A program made the position numbers and the translations under genes. Shown one piece after another: positions 1 to 7,455 of a DNA stretch of 7,764 bases (its first letter is position 1; every line of letters begins with the position of its first letter). The DNA is from Porticoccaceae bacterium. GTDB taxonomy: Bacteria > Pseudomonadota > Gammaproteobacteria > Pseudomonadales > Porticoccaceae. The stretch is from assembly GCA_030590275.1 (NCBI GenBank), contig JAUUYV010000068.1, positions 1-7,764 of the forward strand. Reading direction: 5' to 3'. Under the pieces are notes generated by a model. That model had not been told where the DNA came from. It ran no database searches and saw only the letters and a list, made by a program, of their open reading frames with translations.

Positions 1-25
1 AAACAAAGGCCCAACGCTAGTTACA

Positions 26-55
26 CTTACCTTAGGAAGACTTACCTCAGGAACA
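26..55. repeat. 15-bp tandem direct repeat spanning the algC stop codon
   Basis: Two adjacent 15-base units, 26-40 (CTTACCTTAGGAAGA) and 41-55 (CTTACCTCAGGAACA), agree at 13 of 15 positions. Read on the minus strand they give TCC-TGA and then TCC-TAA in the same frame, so the algC stop codon and its surroundings are duplicated. Each copy also carries an SD-like AGGT. The period and identity are read directly. That it arose by tandem duplication is inference. Confidence 0.75.
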
Positions 56-2557
56 AAAGAGCAGTTTGGGTTTCAGTTCTGGCTCGACCGATAGAATTAA
101 TGCCCTGAATTGATCTTTAATACTCTCAAGACTTTCACTATCCCTGGCTTCGAAACGTAAAGTCAAAGCGGCTTCGGTGTTAGATGCTCGCACCAGACCC
201 CAGCTGTGCTCAAAGTCGACGCGTAGCCCATCGAGAGTATTGATATTAGCATCTTCAAAACCTGCTGCAGCAATTATTTTTTCCATTAAAGAAAACTTCT
301 CTGTCTCAGCTACCGCTATCCGAATTTCAGGAGTAGCTTTGGTTGGTTCGAATGTGTCAAGCATGGCGTCAAGGCTCTGTTCTCGCAGCACAAGCACTTC
401 AAGCAAACGCGCAGCGGCGTACAGGCCATCATCGAAACCATACCAGCGATCCCTGAAAAACAAATGGCCACTAAACTCTCCCCCTAGTGGTGCCTCAAGC
501 TCTACCACTTTATCTCGAATGTTGGCATGCCCGGTTTTCCACATGACCGGACGACCGCCGTAGTCACTTATAAGCGCAGCCAAACGACGAGTCGATTTAA
601 CGTCATACACAATGTCGGCACCCGGTTGACGGATTAGCACATCACGAGCAAAGATCATCATCAGCTCGTCTGGCCAGACAATATGGCCACTCGCCGTGAT
701 TGCCACCAGGCGATCGCCATCGCCATCAAAGGCGAGACCAAGGTCGGCTCCAGATTTTTCCACCACCTGAATTAAGTCTTGCAGGTTTTCCTCCTGTGTA
801 GGATCTGGCGGATGGTTTGGAAAAGCGCCATTTACATCGCAGTACAATGGCACACACTCACACCCCAACTTTTCGATTAACTGAGGAACAAGAATTCCCG
901 CCACTCCGTTGCCACAATCTACTGCCACTTTAAGCGGTACCAAAGGCTCTACGTTCTGGCCAATGGCATTTACATAGCTGTCTCCAATAGCTTCTTCGCT
1001 GCGCCTGCCCTCACCAACACTCCAGTTTTTTTCCAGCATATCGTTGCGCAGCGCCTGTATATCCGGACCATGTATAACGCTCCCAGAAGAGATAAGTTTG
1101 AAGCCATTGCATGCTCCAGGATTATGGCTAGCGGTTACCATAACAGCGTTATCACTTATCTCAGACATGTGAGCAGCAAAATTAAGCGCCGGCGTTGGCA
1201 CCAACCCCAGATCAATAACATTGCAACCCGTCATCAAGATACCACCAACCAGAGCTTCGCATAGCGCAAGGCTAGACAAGCGACCATCGCGACCGACAAT
1301 AATAGTGTCGTGCTTACTTTTTTCTAGCACATGGGTCCCTAGAGTTTGACCAAGGGCATGGGCAAAGTCTTCACTGATTTCCTTCCCTGCCAGGCCTCTA
1401 ATGTCGTAACTCCTAAAGACATGCTCAGGCCATTTACCCTCCTCGCTGTCCGAAGACGATGCAACATCCCGATCATCACTGATTTCGAAAACATCGTCTT
1501 CGATATGGGCATCGGACCCTGCTTCACTGCCAGCTAGAGTGCCCTCAGGTGAATCTTCGGCATCTGAACGATCATTAATTGAAGCCCAGAAATAGGCTGT
1601 TGCCTCAGCGACAGACCTGGTGGAGACCAACTCGATTATAGTGTCGGCCCCTGATCCCTCAGCACCAACATTAAGCTTGCGCGCTACGATGAACCCGGTC
1701 AGCAGAATGCCTAACAAAGAAATGCCCCCCAGCCCTAACTGAAGGGATAATAGTAGTGTCCCGGGCCTGGGGTGGTACTCCCCAACCATTTTTTGTGAGG
1801 GTGTAAAAACGATTTGCCAATCGGGCACAGTTACTACCGGCGAGCTAGCGGACTGACCTACACCAGCGCTTCCGTAAGAGGTCAATATTTGCCGACCTAA
1901 CTGGGGAATTTGTTGAACCAGCTGTAGCTGACCCTTAGAGGAATCCAGGTTTTTGAATACGGCATCAAGAGCGGCGAACGAAAACTCTATGAGTACGGCT
2001 CCATTAACCTCGCCATTTATAGTAATCGGCTCGGCTACCAAAACCAGCCAGCCCCCCTGTTTCATCGTAGTAATCGGTGGACTATCACCGCTCAATGCGG
2101 TTTGAATTAAGGTTTTAGCAAGGAAGTTTGTGCGATCCGTCCATTCCTCAAGGTGACGAACAAGATGAACAGCTTCAGCGTGGGGTTCTATTTTCACAAA
2201 CTGTTTTCGTAACACCTCAATGCTTGCCTGGTAGTCAGCATCAGAGGCCATCATGGCATTTGGTGCTGGACTCTGAGCAAGCTTGAGTAGAGCGCCCCTG
2301 CGTTCGCCAAGATCGCGAGAAACGGCCCGAGCTACGTCATTAGAAACCGTTTCGATCGCCTTCTGGAGGGCGCGATCCTGTGGCTCGGTGACTAGCTTTT
2401 GATATAACACACCATGTATAAAAAAGGGCATTAACAGCAATATGACGGAAATGGCCAGGAAGGCCGGGTGCCGAGATAGCTGCTTTAGTTTTGGGAGAGG
2501 AGTGCTTTTTGTCGACGATCCTTGAGCCAAGGTTCGTTTTCTCCATACTGATATCAA
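47..2557 (-). CDS. algC: Membrane-anchored phosphomannomutase/phosphoglucomutase (AlgC type)
   Basis: Interconverts the 6- and 1-phosphates of mannose and glucose, feeding GDP-mannose and UDP-glucose pools for exopolysaccharide and LPS. Seen in the 836-residue frame: a hydrophobic segment near residues 31-52, a region of about 210 residues, a second hydrophobic segment near 267-292, an acidic Ser/Asp/Glu-rich linker near 328-374, then the alpha-D-phosphohexomutase domain from about 378. Family motifs are intact: TASHNP 475-480 with phosphoserine Ser477, metal loop DGDGDR 611-616, sugar loop GEFSGH 693-698, and phosphate-binding RASNT starting at 790. The catalytic domain (about 460 residues) matches classical AlgC; the rest is an extension. 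The start is uncertain: the frame opens with TTG at 2557, which has no clear ribosome site, while a second TTG at 2530 has GGAG ten bases upstream. The first in-frame ATG lies inside the first membrane segment. It lies 94 bases after coaBC, same strand. Confidence 0.9.
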   Translation of the reverse strand: MISVWRKRTLAQGSSTKSTPLPKLKQLSRHPAFLAISVILLLMPFFIHGVLYQKLVTEPQDRALQKAIETVSNDVARAVSRDLGERRGALLKLAQSPAPNAMMASDADYQASIEVLRKQFVKIEPHAEAVHLVRHLEEWTDRTNFLAKTLIQTALSGDSPPITTMKQGGWLVLVAEPITINGEVNGAVLIEFSFAALDAVFKNLDSSKGQLQLVQQIPQLGRQILTSYGSAGVGQSASSPVVTVPDWQIVFTPSQKMVGEYHPRPGTLLLSLQLGLGGISLLGILLTGFIVARKLNVGAEGSGADTIIELVSTRSVAEATAYFWASINDRSDAEDSPEGTLAGSEAGSDAHIEDDVFEISDDRDVASSSDSEEGKWPEHVFRSYDIRGLAGKEISEDFAHALGQTLGTHVLEKSKHDTIIVGRDGRLSSLALCEALVGGILMTGCNVIDLGLVPTPALNFAAHMSEISDNAVMVTASHNPGACNGFKLISSGSVIHGPDIQALRNDMLEKNWSVGEGRRSEEAIGDSYVNAIGQNVEPLVPLKVAVDCGNGVAGILVPQLIEKLGCECVPLYCDVNGAFPNHPPDPTQEENLQDLIQVVEKSGADLGLAFDGDGDRLVAITASGHIVWPDELMMIFARDVLIRQPGADIVYDVKSTRRLAALISDYGGRPVMWKTGHANIRDKVVELEAPLGGEFSGHLFFRDRWYGFDDGLYAAARLLEVLVLREQSLDAMLDTFEPTKATPEIRIAVAETEKFSLMEKIIAAAGFEDANINTLDGLRVDFEHSWGLVRASNTEAALTLRFEARDSESLESIKDQFRALILSVEPELKPKLLFCS

Positions 2558-2651
2558 AAGCTAAATACTACCGCATTTAAGGCCTTTTAAGTAAAAAAAA
2601 TGTGGTCGCCGGTCACAGGAAAATATAAATTTTTACCGCCTACGTCATAGT

Positions 2652-3869
2652 TTAGTCGGCATGTTTTAATCGACTAGAGATGTGCCCTATAAGCTCGCGG
2701 GCCAATTGGGTCTTACTCATCATAGGCAGCTCCTGCTCCCCCTCCGACGAAACCAGCACCACTCGATTATTGTCGCTGCCAAAACCTATTGTCGAGTCGG
2801 AAACATCGTTGGCAATTACCATATCGAGCTTTTTTTGTTTCAGTTTTCCACGAGCATAAGCAATGAGGTCCTCTGTTTCAGCCGCGAACCCTACCACGAA
2901 GGGTCTACATTGAAGATTCGCAACTGTCGCTACAATATCGGTGGTTTTTTCTAATTCGAGGCTCATTGACACCTTAGATTTTTGTATTTTTTGCGTAGCT
3001 GTAATCCTCGGCCGATAATCGGCTACAGCGGCGGCGGCAATAAATACTGAAGCGTTGGTTATTTCTTCCAAAGTCGCTTCCAGCATATCCTGAGCAGATG
3101 TCACTGCAATCGTGCGTAATCGTTGCGGCGGCTCTAAAGCTACTGGACCACTGATCAGCACCGTTTCGGCTCCAGCTTCCGCCGCTGCTTCGGCTAGCGC
3201 ATAACCCATCTTCCCAGAACTGTGGTTAGAGAGGTAACGGACTGGGTCAACAGACTCTCGGGTTGGTCCAGCAGTAATAACGATTTTTTGCCCTGCGAAT
3301 AAGCTGCGATTGAATAAAGCGGCTGTTAATTCCACTATCCGAGCAGGCTCTTCCATACGCCCTTCCCCGACATCTCCACATGCCTGGTAACCGCTCGCTG
3401 GACCAAAGATATGGACATTACGCTCTTGCAGACAACGGAGATTATTCTGGGTCGCGGCATTTGACCACATACCCTGATTCATCGCAGGAGCCACAACCAA
3501 AGGACCGGAGCTAGCCAGGCAGAGCGTCGCCAACAGATCATCAGCCTCACCGTGAACCAGACGGGCTATAAAATTCGCACTACCCGGGGCGATCAGGACG
3601 ACATCAGCCCAGCGAGCCAGCTCGATGTGTCCCATGGCGGCTTCTGCTTTGGTGTCCAGCAGGTCCAGGTACACCGGACATCCGGAGAGCGCCTGAAAGG
3701 TCAACGGAGTGATAAACTCAGTAGCCGCCCGAGTCATCACTACGCGCACTTCTGCGCCTTCGCCCTGCAGGCGACGTAACAGATCGGCACTTTTGTAAGC
3801 AGCAATACCGCCCGTGATACCAAGCAATATTCGCTTATTAACTAAGTTTTTGTGGCCAGCAAGTGTCAT
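2652..3869 (-). CDS. coaBC: Bifunctional phosphopantothenoylcysteine decarboxylase / phosphopantothenate-cysteine ligase
   Basis: Catalyses two steps of coenzyme A synthesis in the cytoplasm: CTP-dependent ligation of cysteine to 4'-phosphopantothenate (CoaB) and FMN-dependent decarboxylation to 4'-phosphopantetheine (CoaC). With the ATG at 3869 the product is 405 residues, matching the E. coli protein (about 406). The CoaC half shows the flavin-site start GITGGIAAYKSADLLRR (about 18-34), active-site His near 81 in GHIELARWAD, PAMN at 128-131, and the reactive Cys near 164 in ACGDVGEGRM. The CoaB half begins at ITAGPTRE (about 198) and has SNHSSGKMG (214-222), AAVADYRP (about 280-287) and the lysine-rich KIQKSK strip (294-299). 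A GTG two codons upstream (3875) is possible, but ATG fits the family. Divergent from radC; 94 bases upstream of algC without the usual dut between them. Also known as dfp. Confidence 0.97.
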   Translation of the reverse strand: MTLAGHKNLVNKRILLGITGGIAAYKSADLLRRLQGEGAEVRVVMTRAATEFITPLTFQALSGCPVYLDLLDTKAEAAMGHIELARWADVVLIAPGSANFIARLVHGEADDLLATLCLASSGPLVVAPAMNQGMWSNAATQNNLRCLQERNVHIFGPASGYQACGDVGEGRMEEPARIVELTAALFNRSLFAGQKIVITAGPTRESVDPVRYLSNHSSGKMGYALAEAAAEAGAETVLISGPVALEPPQRLRTIAVTSAQDMLEATLEEITNASVFIAAAAVADYRPRITATQKIQKSKVSMSLELEKTTDIVATVANLQCRPFVVGFAAETEDLIAYARGKLKQKKLDMVIANDVSDSTIGFGSDNNRVVLVSSEGEQELPMMSKTQLARELIGHISSRLKHAD

Positions 3870-3957
3870 AAACACCCAGGTAGTGAGTAAAGAAGTAAGA
3901 TACCATTGATTCAGGGATTTTCGAAACGGCTACGTTACGAAGTGATAGGGAGATCAC
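3870..3957. promoter_or_regulatory. Divergent intergenic region of coaBC and radC
   Basis: This 88-base gap lies between the starts of two divergent genes, so promoters for both are expected in or near it. I could not find a convincing -35/-10 pair on either strand: the best minus-strand -10 candidate is TATCTT with a poor -35, and the plus-strand candidates are weaker. The region's function is inferred from gene orientation only. It ends in the hairpin described separately. Confidence 0.4.
3942..3957 (+). promoter_or_regulatory. Hairpin exposing the radC ribosome binding site in its loop
   Basis: A perfect 5-bp inverted repeat, GTGAT (3942-3946) and ATCAC (3953-3957), encloses the six-base loop AGGGAG, which is the radC Shine-Dalgarno sequence. 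The 3' arm abuts the ATG at 3958. The spacing of GGGAG to ATG is about 5 bases and supports this start. The structure is seen; any effect on translation, or recognition of the DNA dyad by a protein, is inference. Confidence 0.5.
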
Positions 3958-4632
3958 ATGGCAATTAAGCACTGGCCCGAACAGGAGCGCCCCCGCGAAA
4001 AGCTTTTGGAACGAGGCTCTGCCGCATTATCTGATGCGGAATTGCTCGCTATTTTTCTGCGCACTGGGCACGCAGGGAAAAACGCGGTGGAGCTGGCTCG
4101 CGAGCTGGTTGTTCAATTTGGTAGTCTGTCAGCCCTGTTAAATGCCGAGCAAGAGGTTTTTTGCGCCCGCAAGGGCCTGGGGCCGGCCAAATATGCACAA
4201 CTCCAGGCGGTTCTGGAATTAGCTCGCCGTCATCTGGGAGAACGCTTACAGCGGGGCGAAGGGTTTAGCTCTCCAGAGAATGTCGCCGCGTATTTACAGG
4301 CACATCTTCAGCACCACCAGCGTGAAGTCTTTATGGTGCTGTTTCTCGATACACGCAACAGGCTCATTAGCTCAGAAGAATTATTTTTTGGGACGATCGA
4401 TGGTGCGAGTGTTCACCCACGAGAGGTCGTAAAGCGTGCCCTACATCATAATGCTGCAGCAGTGATCTTTGCTCACAATCACCCTTCAGGTATTGCGGAA
4501 CCCAGCAATGACGATGAACGCATTACTTTGCGTTTACGCGAGGCGCTGAGCCTGGTCGATGTGCGAGTACTGGATCACCTGGTGATAGGGGCGGGGCAGG
4601 TGGTCTCATTGGCAAAACGTGGCCTCTGTTAG
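3958..4632 (+). CDS. radC: RadC family JAB/MPN-domain protein
   Basis: A 224-residue protein, the usual length for chromosomal RadC. The N-terminal third (to about residue 95) is the helix-hairpin-helix-like region, including [14 protein letters not shown] (24-37) and [11 protein letters not shown] (73-83). The C-terminal JAB1/MPN metalloprotease-like fold carries the full metal motif H-x-H-PSG-x4-S-x2-D: His173, His175, Ser183, Asp186, preceded by REVVKRAL (155-162). The name comes from an old E. coli repair allele now attributed to recG, and the biochemical role of RadC is unsettled, so no function is asserted. The ATG at 3958 has the AGGGAG site and gives the standard [17 protein letters not shown] start. 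It is followed by 193 bases before rpmB, with no clear terminator of its own. Confidence 0.96.
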   Translation: MAIKHWPEQERPREKLLERGSAALSDAELLAIFLRTGHAGKNAVELARELVVQFGSLSALLNAEQEVFCARKGLGPAKYAQLQAVLELARRHLGERLQRGEGFSSPENVAAYLQAHLQHHQREVFMVLFLDTRNRLISSEELFFGTIDGASVHPREVVKRALHHNAAAVIFAHNHPSGIAEPSNDDERITLRLREALSLVDVRVLDHLVIGAGQVVSLAKRGLC

Positions 4633-4713
4633 GCGAAGGCCCTGCCACAATTATTCGATAGAATGTTTACGTCATTTACGGGCACTAGTGCAGGCGGCTG
4701 GAACACATATTAT

Positions 4714-4742
4714 TTGCCTTCAAGGCGCCATTTTGTTATAAA
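4714..4742 (+). promoter_or_regulatory. Sigma70-type promoter of the rpmB-rpmG operon
   Basis: A -35 box TTGCCT (4714-4719, 4 of 6 to consensus) and a -10 box TATAAA (4737-4742, 5 of 6) are separated by exactly 17 bases. Transcription would start near 4749, giving a leader of about 76 bases before rpmB. This is the best promoter match in the window and stands in the right place, after radC and before the ribosomal protein genes. Confidence 0.7.
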
Positions 4743-4758
4743 GCTCGGCTCATTTTCA

Positions 4759-4781
4759 GGTGGCGTCAACAGGGCGCTGCC
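4759..4781 (+). promoter_or_regulatory. Stem-loop in the rpmB leader RNA
   Basis: GGUGGCG (4759-4765) can pair with CGCUGCC (4775-4781) over seven positions, two of them G-U wobbles, around a nine-base loop. It lies about 10 bases after the predicted transcription start and well before the GAGG ribosome site (4815-4818). The pairing is seen; a regulatory role is unproven. Confidence 0.35.
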
Positions 4782-4825
4782 AGTTAACAATGTCCTGGTG
4801 TTATACAGTCCTATGAGGCAACCAC

Positions 4826-5062
4826 ATGTCTAGAGTATGTCAGGTGACAGGGAAACGGCCAATGAGTGGCAACAACGTTTCTCACGCCAAAAACCGAACG
4901 CGGCGGCGTTTCGAGCCAAACTTACACACCCACCGGTTTTGGGTGGAAGCGGAAAAACGCTTCATCAAATTGCGTGTTTCTACCAAAGGACTACGCACTA
5001 TCGATAAACACGGCATCGAGAAGGTACTAGCAGACCTCCGTAGCCGCGGCGAAAAGGTATAG
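4826..5062 (+). CDS. rpmB: 50S ribosomal protein L28
   Basis: A structural protein of the large ribosomal subunit. The 78 residues match the gammaproteobacterial family length exactly, with the hallmark start [12 protein letters not shown], the basic stretch [17 protein letters not shown] and the end [11 protein letters not shown]. It has only one cysteine (Cys5) and no CxxC pairs, so it is the zinc-independent form. The start ATG at 4826 has GAGG at 4815-4818 with a seven-base spacing. It is first in a two-gene operon with rpmG: the two are nine bases apart and the rpmG ribosome site overlaps the rpmB stop codon, a layout that favours coupled, balanced synthesis. Confidence 0.99.
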   Translation: MSRVCQVTGKRPMSGNNVSHAKNRTRRRFEPNLHTHRFWVEAEKRFIKLRVSTKGLRTIDKHGIEKVLADLRSRGEKV

Positions 5063-5065
5063 GAG
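5061..5065 (+). promoter_or_regulatory. rpmG ribosome binding site overlapping the rpmB stop
   Basis: AGGAG is a strong Shine-Dalgarno core, six bases before the rpmG ATG at 5072. Its first two bases are the last two bases of the rpmB TAG stop codon (5060-5062), so a ribosome ending rpmB is placed directly at the rpmG start. Confidence 0.85.
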
Positions 5066-5071
5066 AGACTC

Positions 5072-5239
5072 ATGGCTAAATCCAACCGGGATATTATTAA
5101 ACTGGTGTCTAGTGCCGGAACCGGACATTACTACACCACCACTAAGAATAAGCGCAACACACCTGACAAAATGGAGATCAAAAAATTTGATCCCGTGGTT
5201 CGACAACACGTGACTTATAAGGAAGGCAAAATCAAATAG
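5072..5239 (+). CDS. rpmG: 50S ribosomal protein L33
   Basis: A structural protein of the large ribosomal subunit. Translating from 5072 gives 55 residues, the same length as E. coli L33, beginning [20 protein letters not shown], continuing through [20 protein letters not shown] and ending [14 protein letters not shown]. It has no cysteines, so it is the zinc-independent version rather than the CxxC form. Second gene of the rpmB-rpmG operon, and closed by an intrinsic terminator 46 bases after its stop. Identity is secure from sequence, length and position. Confidence 0.99.
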   Translation: MAKSNRDIIKLVSSAGTGHYYTTTKNKRNTPDKMEIKKFDPVVRQHVTYKEGKIK

Positions 5240-5251
5240 GTATTTGCTAAG

Positions 5252-5270
5252 CTAAGCTCATTTAGCTTAG
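5252..5270 (+). other. Stem-loop just after rpmG
   Basis: CTAAGCT (5252-5258) and AGCTTAG (5264-5270) form a perfect seven-base stem with a five-base loop, 12 bases after the rpmG stop. An overlapping second copy of CTAAGCT at 5247-5253 allows an alternative register. No T-tract follows, so it is not itself a terminator; it may protect the 3' end of the mRNA. The stem is seen, the role inferred. Confidence 0.45.
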
Positions 5271-5285
5271 GCGCTACAGATAAAG

Positions 5286-5318
5286 CCCGGCATATTGATA
5301 CAATTGCTGGGTTTTTTT
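5286..5318 (+). terminator. Intrinsic terminator of the rpmB-rpmG operon
   Basis: CCCGGCA (5286-5292) pairs with TGCTGGG (5305-5311), including one G-U pair. Inside it ATTG (5294-5297) pairs with CAAT (5301-5304) around an ATA loop, leaving one bulged T. Seven T residues (5312-5318) follow directly. This is a textbook rho-independent terminator and separates rpmG from mutM. Confidence 0.88.
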
Positions 5319-5371
5319 GTACCTGGAATCAGACATGTGGTGTTACCAGCCTCTCTTCAGATGTGAATCAA

Positions 5372-6187
5372 ATGCCTGAATTACCCGAAGTTGAAACAAC
5401 GTTGCGAGGGATAGAGCCTCACTTAAGCGGAAAACACATCACCGATACACAGGTGAGACAGCCGGCCTTACGGTGGCCGGTTCCCGCAGACCTGACTCAA
5501 CGACTAAAGGGTCAGGTAATCGGCAATTGTACTCGCCGAGGCAAATATCTACTGATCGGAGTAGGCGATGGGCACTTGCTGATCCACCTGGGGATGTCCG
5601 GAAGCTTAAGAATTGTCGCCCAGGATTTGGCTATTGGCAAACATGATCATCTGGATATTAATCTGGACAACAAAACCACGCTGAGGTACACCGATCCCCG
5701 GCGTTTTGGCTCGGTACTATGGATTAGCGGCGACCCTGCGAAACACAAACTGCTTAAGTCACTGGGTCCGGAGCCCCTCGGAGAATCCTTCACCCCCGAG
5801 CACTTATACCGTCACTCCCGTCAGCGCAAGGCGCCAGTCAAGAGTTTTATCATGGATAGTCATGTGGTGGTAGGCGTTGGAAACATCTACGCTAACGAAG
5901 CTTTATTTTTGAGCGGAATCCATCCGCTACGCGGGGCCGGCCGAATTTCAAAGGCACGATATAGCTTATTAACCGAAGCCATAAAAACCGTGTTGGCGAA
6001 GGCCATCACTCTGGGCGGAACAACGCTACGAGATTTCGTGGGCGGAGACGGAAAACCTGGTTATTTCAAGCAAGAACTCAGCGTATACGGCCGCGGCGGT
6101 GAGCCTTGCGTGCGATGCGGACAGGCCTTGCGTGAATTACGCGTAGCGCAGCGGAGTACAGTCTATTGTTTAAGCTGCCAGCGGTAA
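5372..6187 (+). CDS. mutM: Formamidopyrimidine-DNA glycosylase (Fpg)
   Basis: Removes 8-oxoguanine and formamidopyrimidines from DNA and nicks the abasic site (bifunctional glycosylase/lyase). The product is 271 residues. After removal of Met1, the N-terminal Pro is the catalytic nucleophile followed by Glu, in [13 protein letters not shown]. Lys58 in RRGKYLLI, the HLGMSG loop (71-76), DPRRFG and [13 protein letters not shown] are all present. The C-terminal zinc finger is intact: Cys246, Cys249, Cys266, Cys269 (C-x2-C-x16-C-x2-C). The start must be the ATG at 5372; the GTG at 5363 would add three residues and bury the Pro nucleophile. No Shine-Dalgarno is evident just upstream, so translation may be modest. 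It follows the rpmG terminator, and its own promoter is not obvious. Convergent with coaD, 24 bases apart. Confidence 0.98.
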   Translation: MPELPEVETTLRGIEPHLSGKHITDTQVRQPALRWPVPADLTQRLKGQVIGNCTRRGKYLLIGVGDGHLLIHLGMSGSLRIVAQDLAIGKHDHLDINLDNKTTLRYTDPRRFGSVLWISGDPAKHKLLKSLGPEPLGESFTPEHLYRHSRQRKAPVKSFIMDSHVVVGVGNIYANEALFLSGIHPLRGAGRISKARYSLLTEAIKTVLAKAITLGGTTLRDFVGGDGKPGYFKQELSVYGRGGEPCVRCGQALRELRVAQRSTVYCLSCQR

Positions 6188-6211
6188 ATCAGCCGGCACC
6201 CAGCACTGTGT

Positions 6212-7388
<1,177 letters not shown>

Positions 7389-7455
7389 GCCAGCGCTCCT
7401 GATTGTAATAGCACAATGGTAGGATACACACCTTGCCGTCATACTGTTTAAGATC
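7389..7455. promoter_or_regulatory. Divergent promoter region between rsmD and ftsY
   Basis: This 67-base gap separates two divergent starts and should hold promoters for both. On the plus strand an extended -10 element, TGGTAGGAT (7417-7425), would start transcription near 7432, but its -35 is poor. On the minus strand AGGAG (7396-7400) is the rsmD ribosome site; no convincing -10 was found for rsmD here, so its promoter may lie further upstream, inside the divergent gene. Confidence 0.4.

Noticed and set aside
177..563. Plus-strand 128-residue open frame antisense to algC
   Set aside because: It lies wholly opposite conserved algC coding sequence, including conserved mutase motifs, has no ribosome site, and its residues look like a reverse-strand shadow.
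2593..2617. Possible coaBC terminator on the minus strand: TGTG...CACA dyad followed by eight T residues
   Set aside because: Only four outer base pairs form on the minus-strand RNA and the interior mismatches, so the stem is too weak to call despite the good T-tract.
3942..3957. CRP/Vfr-like operator before radC (GTGAT and ATCAC half-sites)
   Set aside because: The half-sites resemble CRP, but GTGA and TCAC are eight bases apart instead of six, and the dyad overlaps the ribosome site and start, so the hairpin reading is preferred.
4621..4641. GGCCT/AGGCC inverted repeat at the radC stop as a terminator
   Set aside because: A five-base stem with an 11-base loop and no T-tract does not make an intrinsic terminator.
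4682..4691. Perfect 10-bp palindrome GCACTAGTGC upstream of the rpmB promoter
   Set aside because: A single short palindrome with no second copy or known operator match; chance is a sufficient explanation.
5027..5209. Minus-strand 60-residue frame across rpmB-rpmG
   Set aside because: It covers the reverse of two certain ribosomal protein genes and their junction; there is no supporting signal.
5363..6187. Longer mutM starting at GTG 5363
   Set aside because: It would add three residues before Met-Pro-Glu, and the enzyme needs proline at the mature N-terminus as nucleophile.
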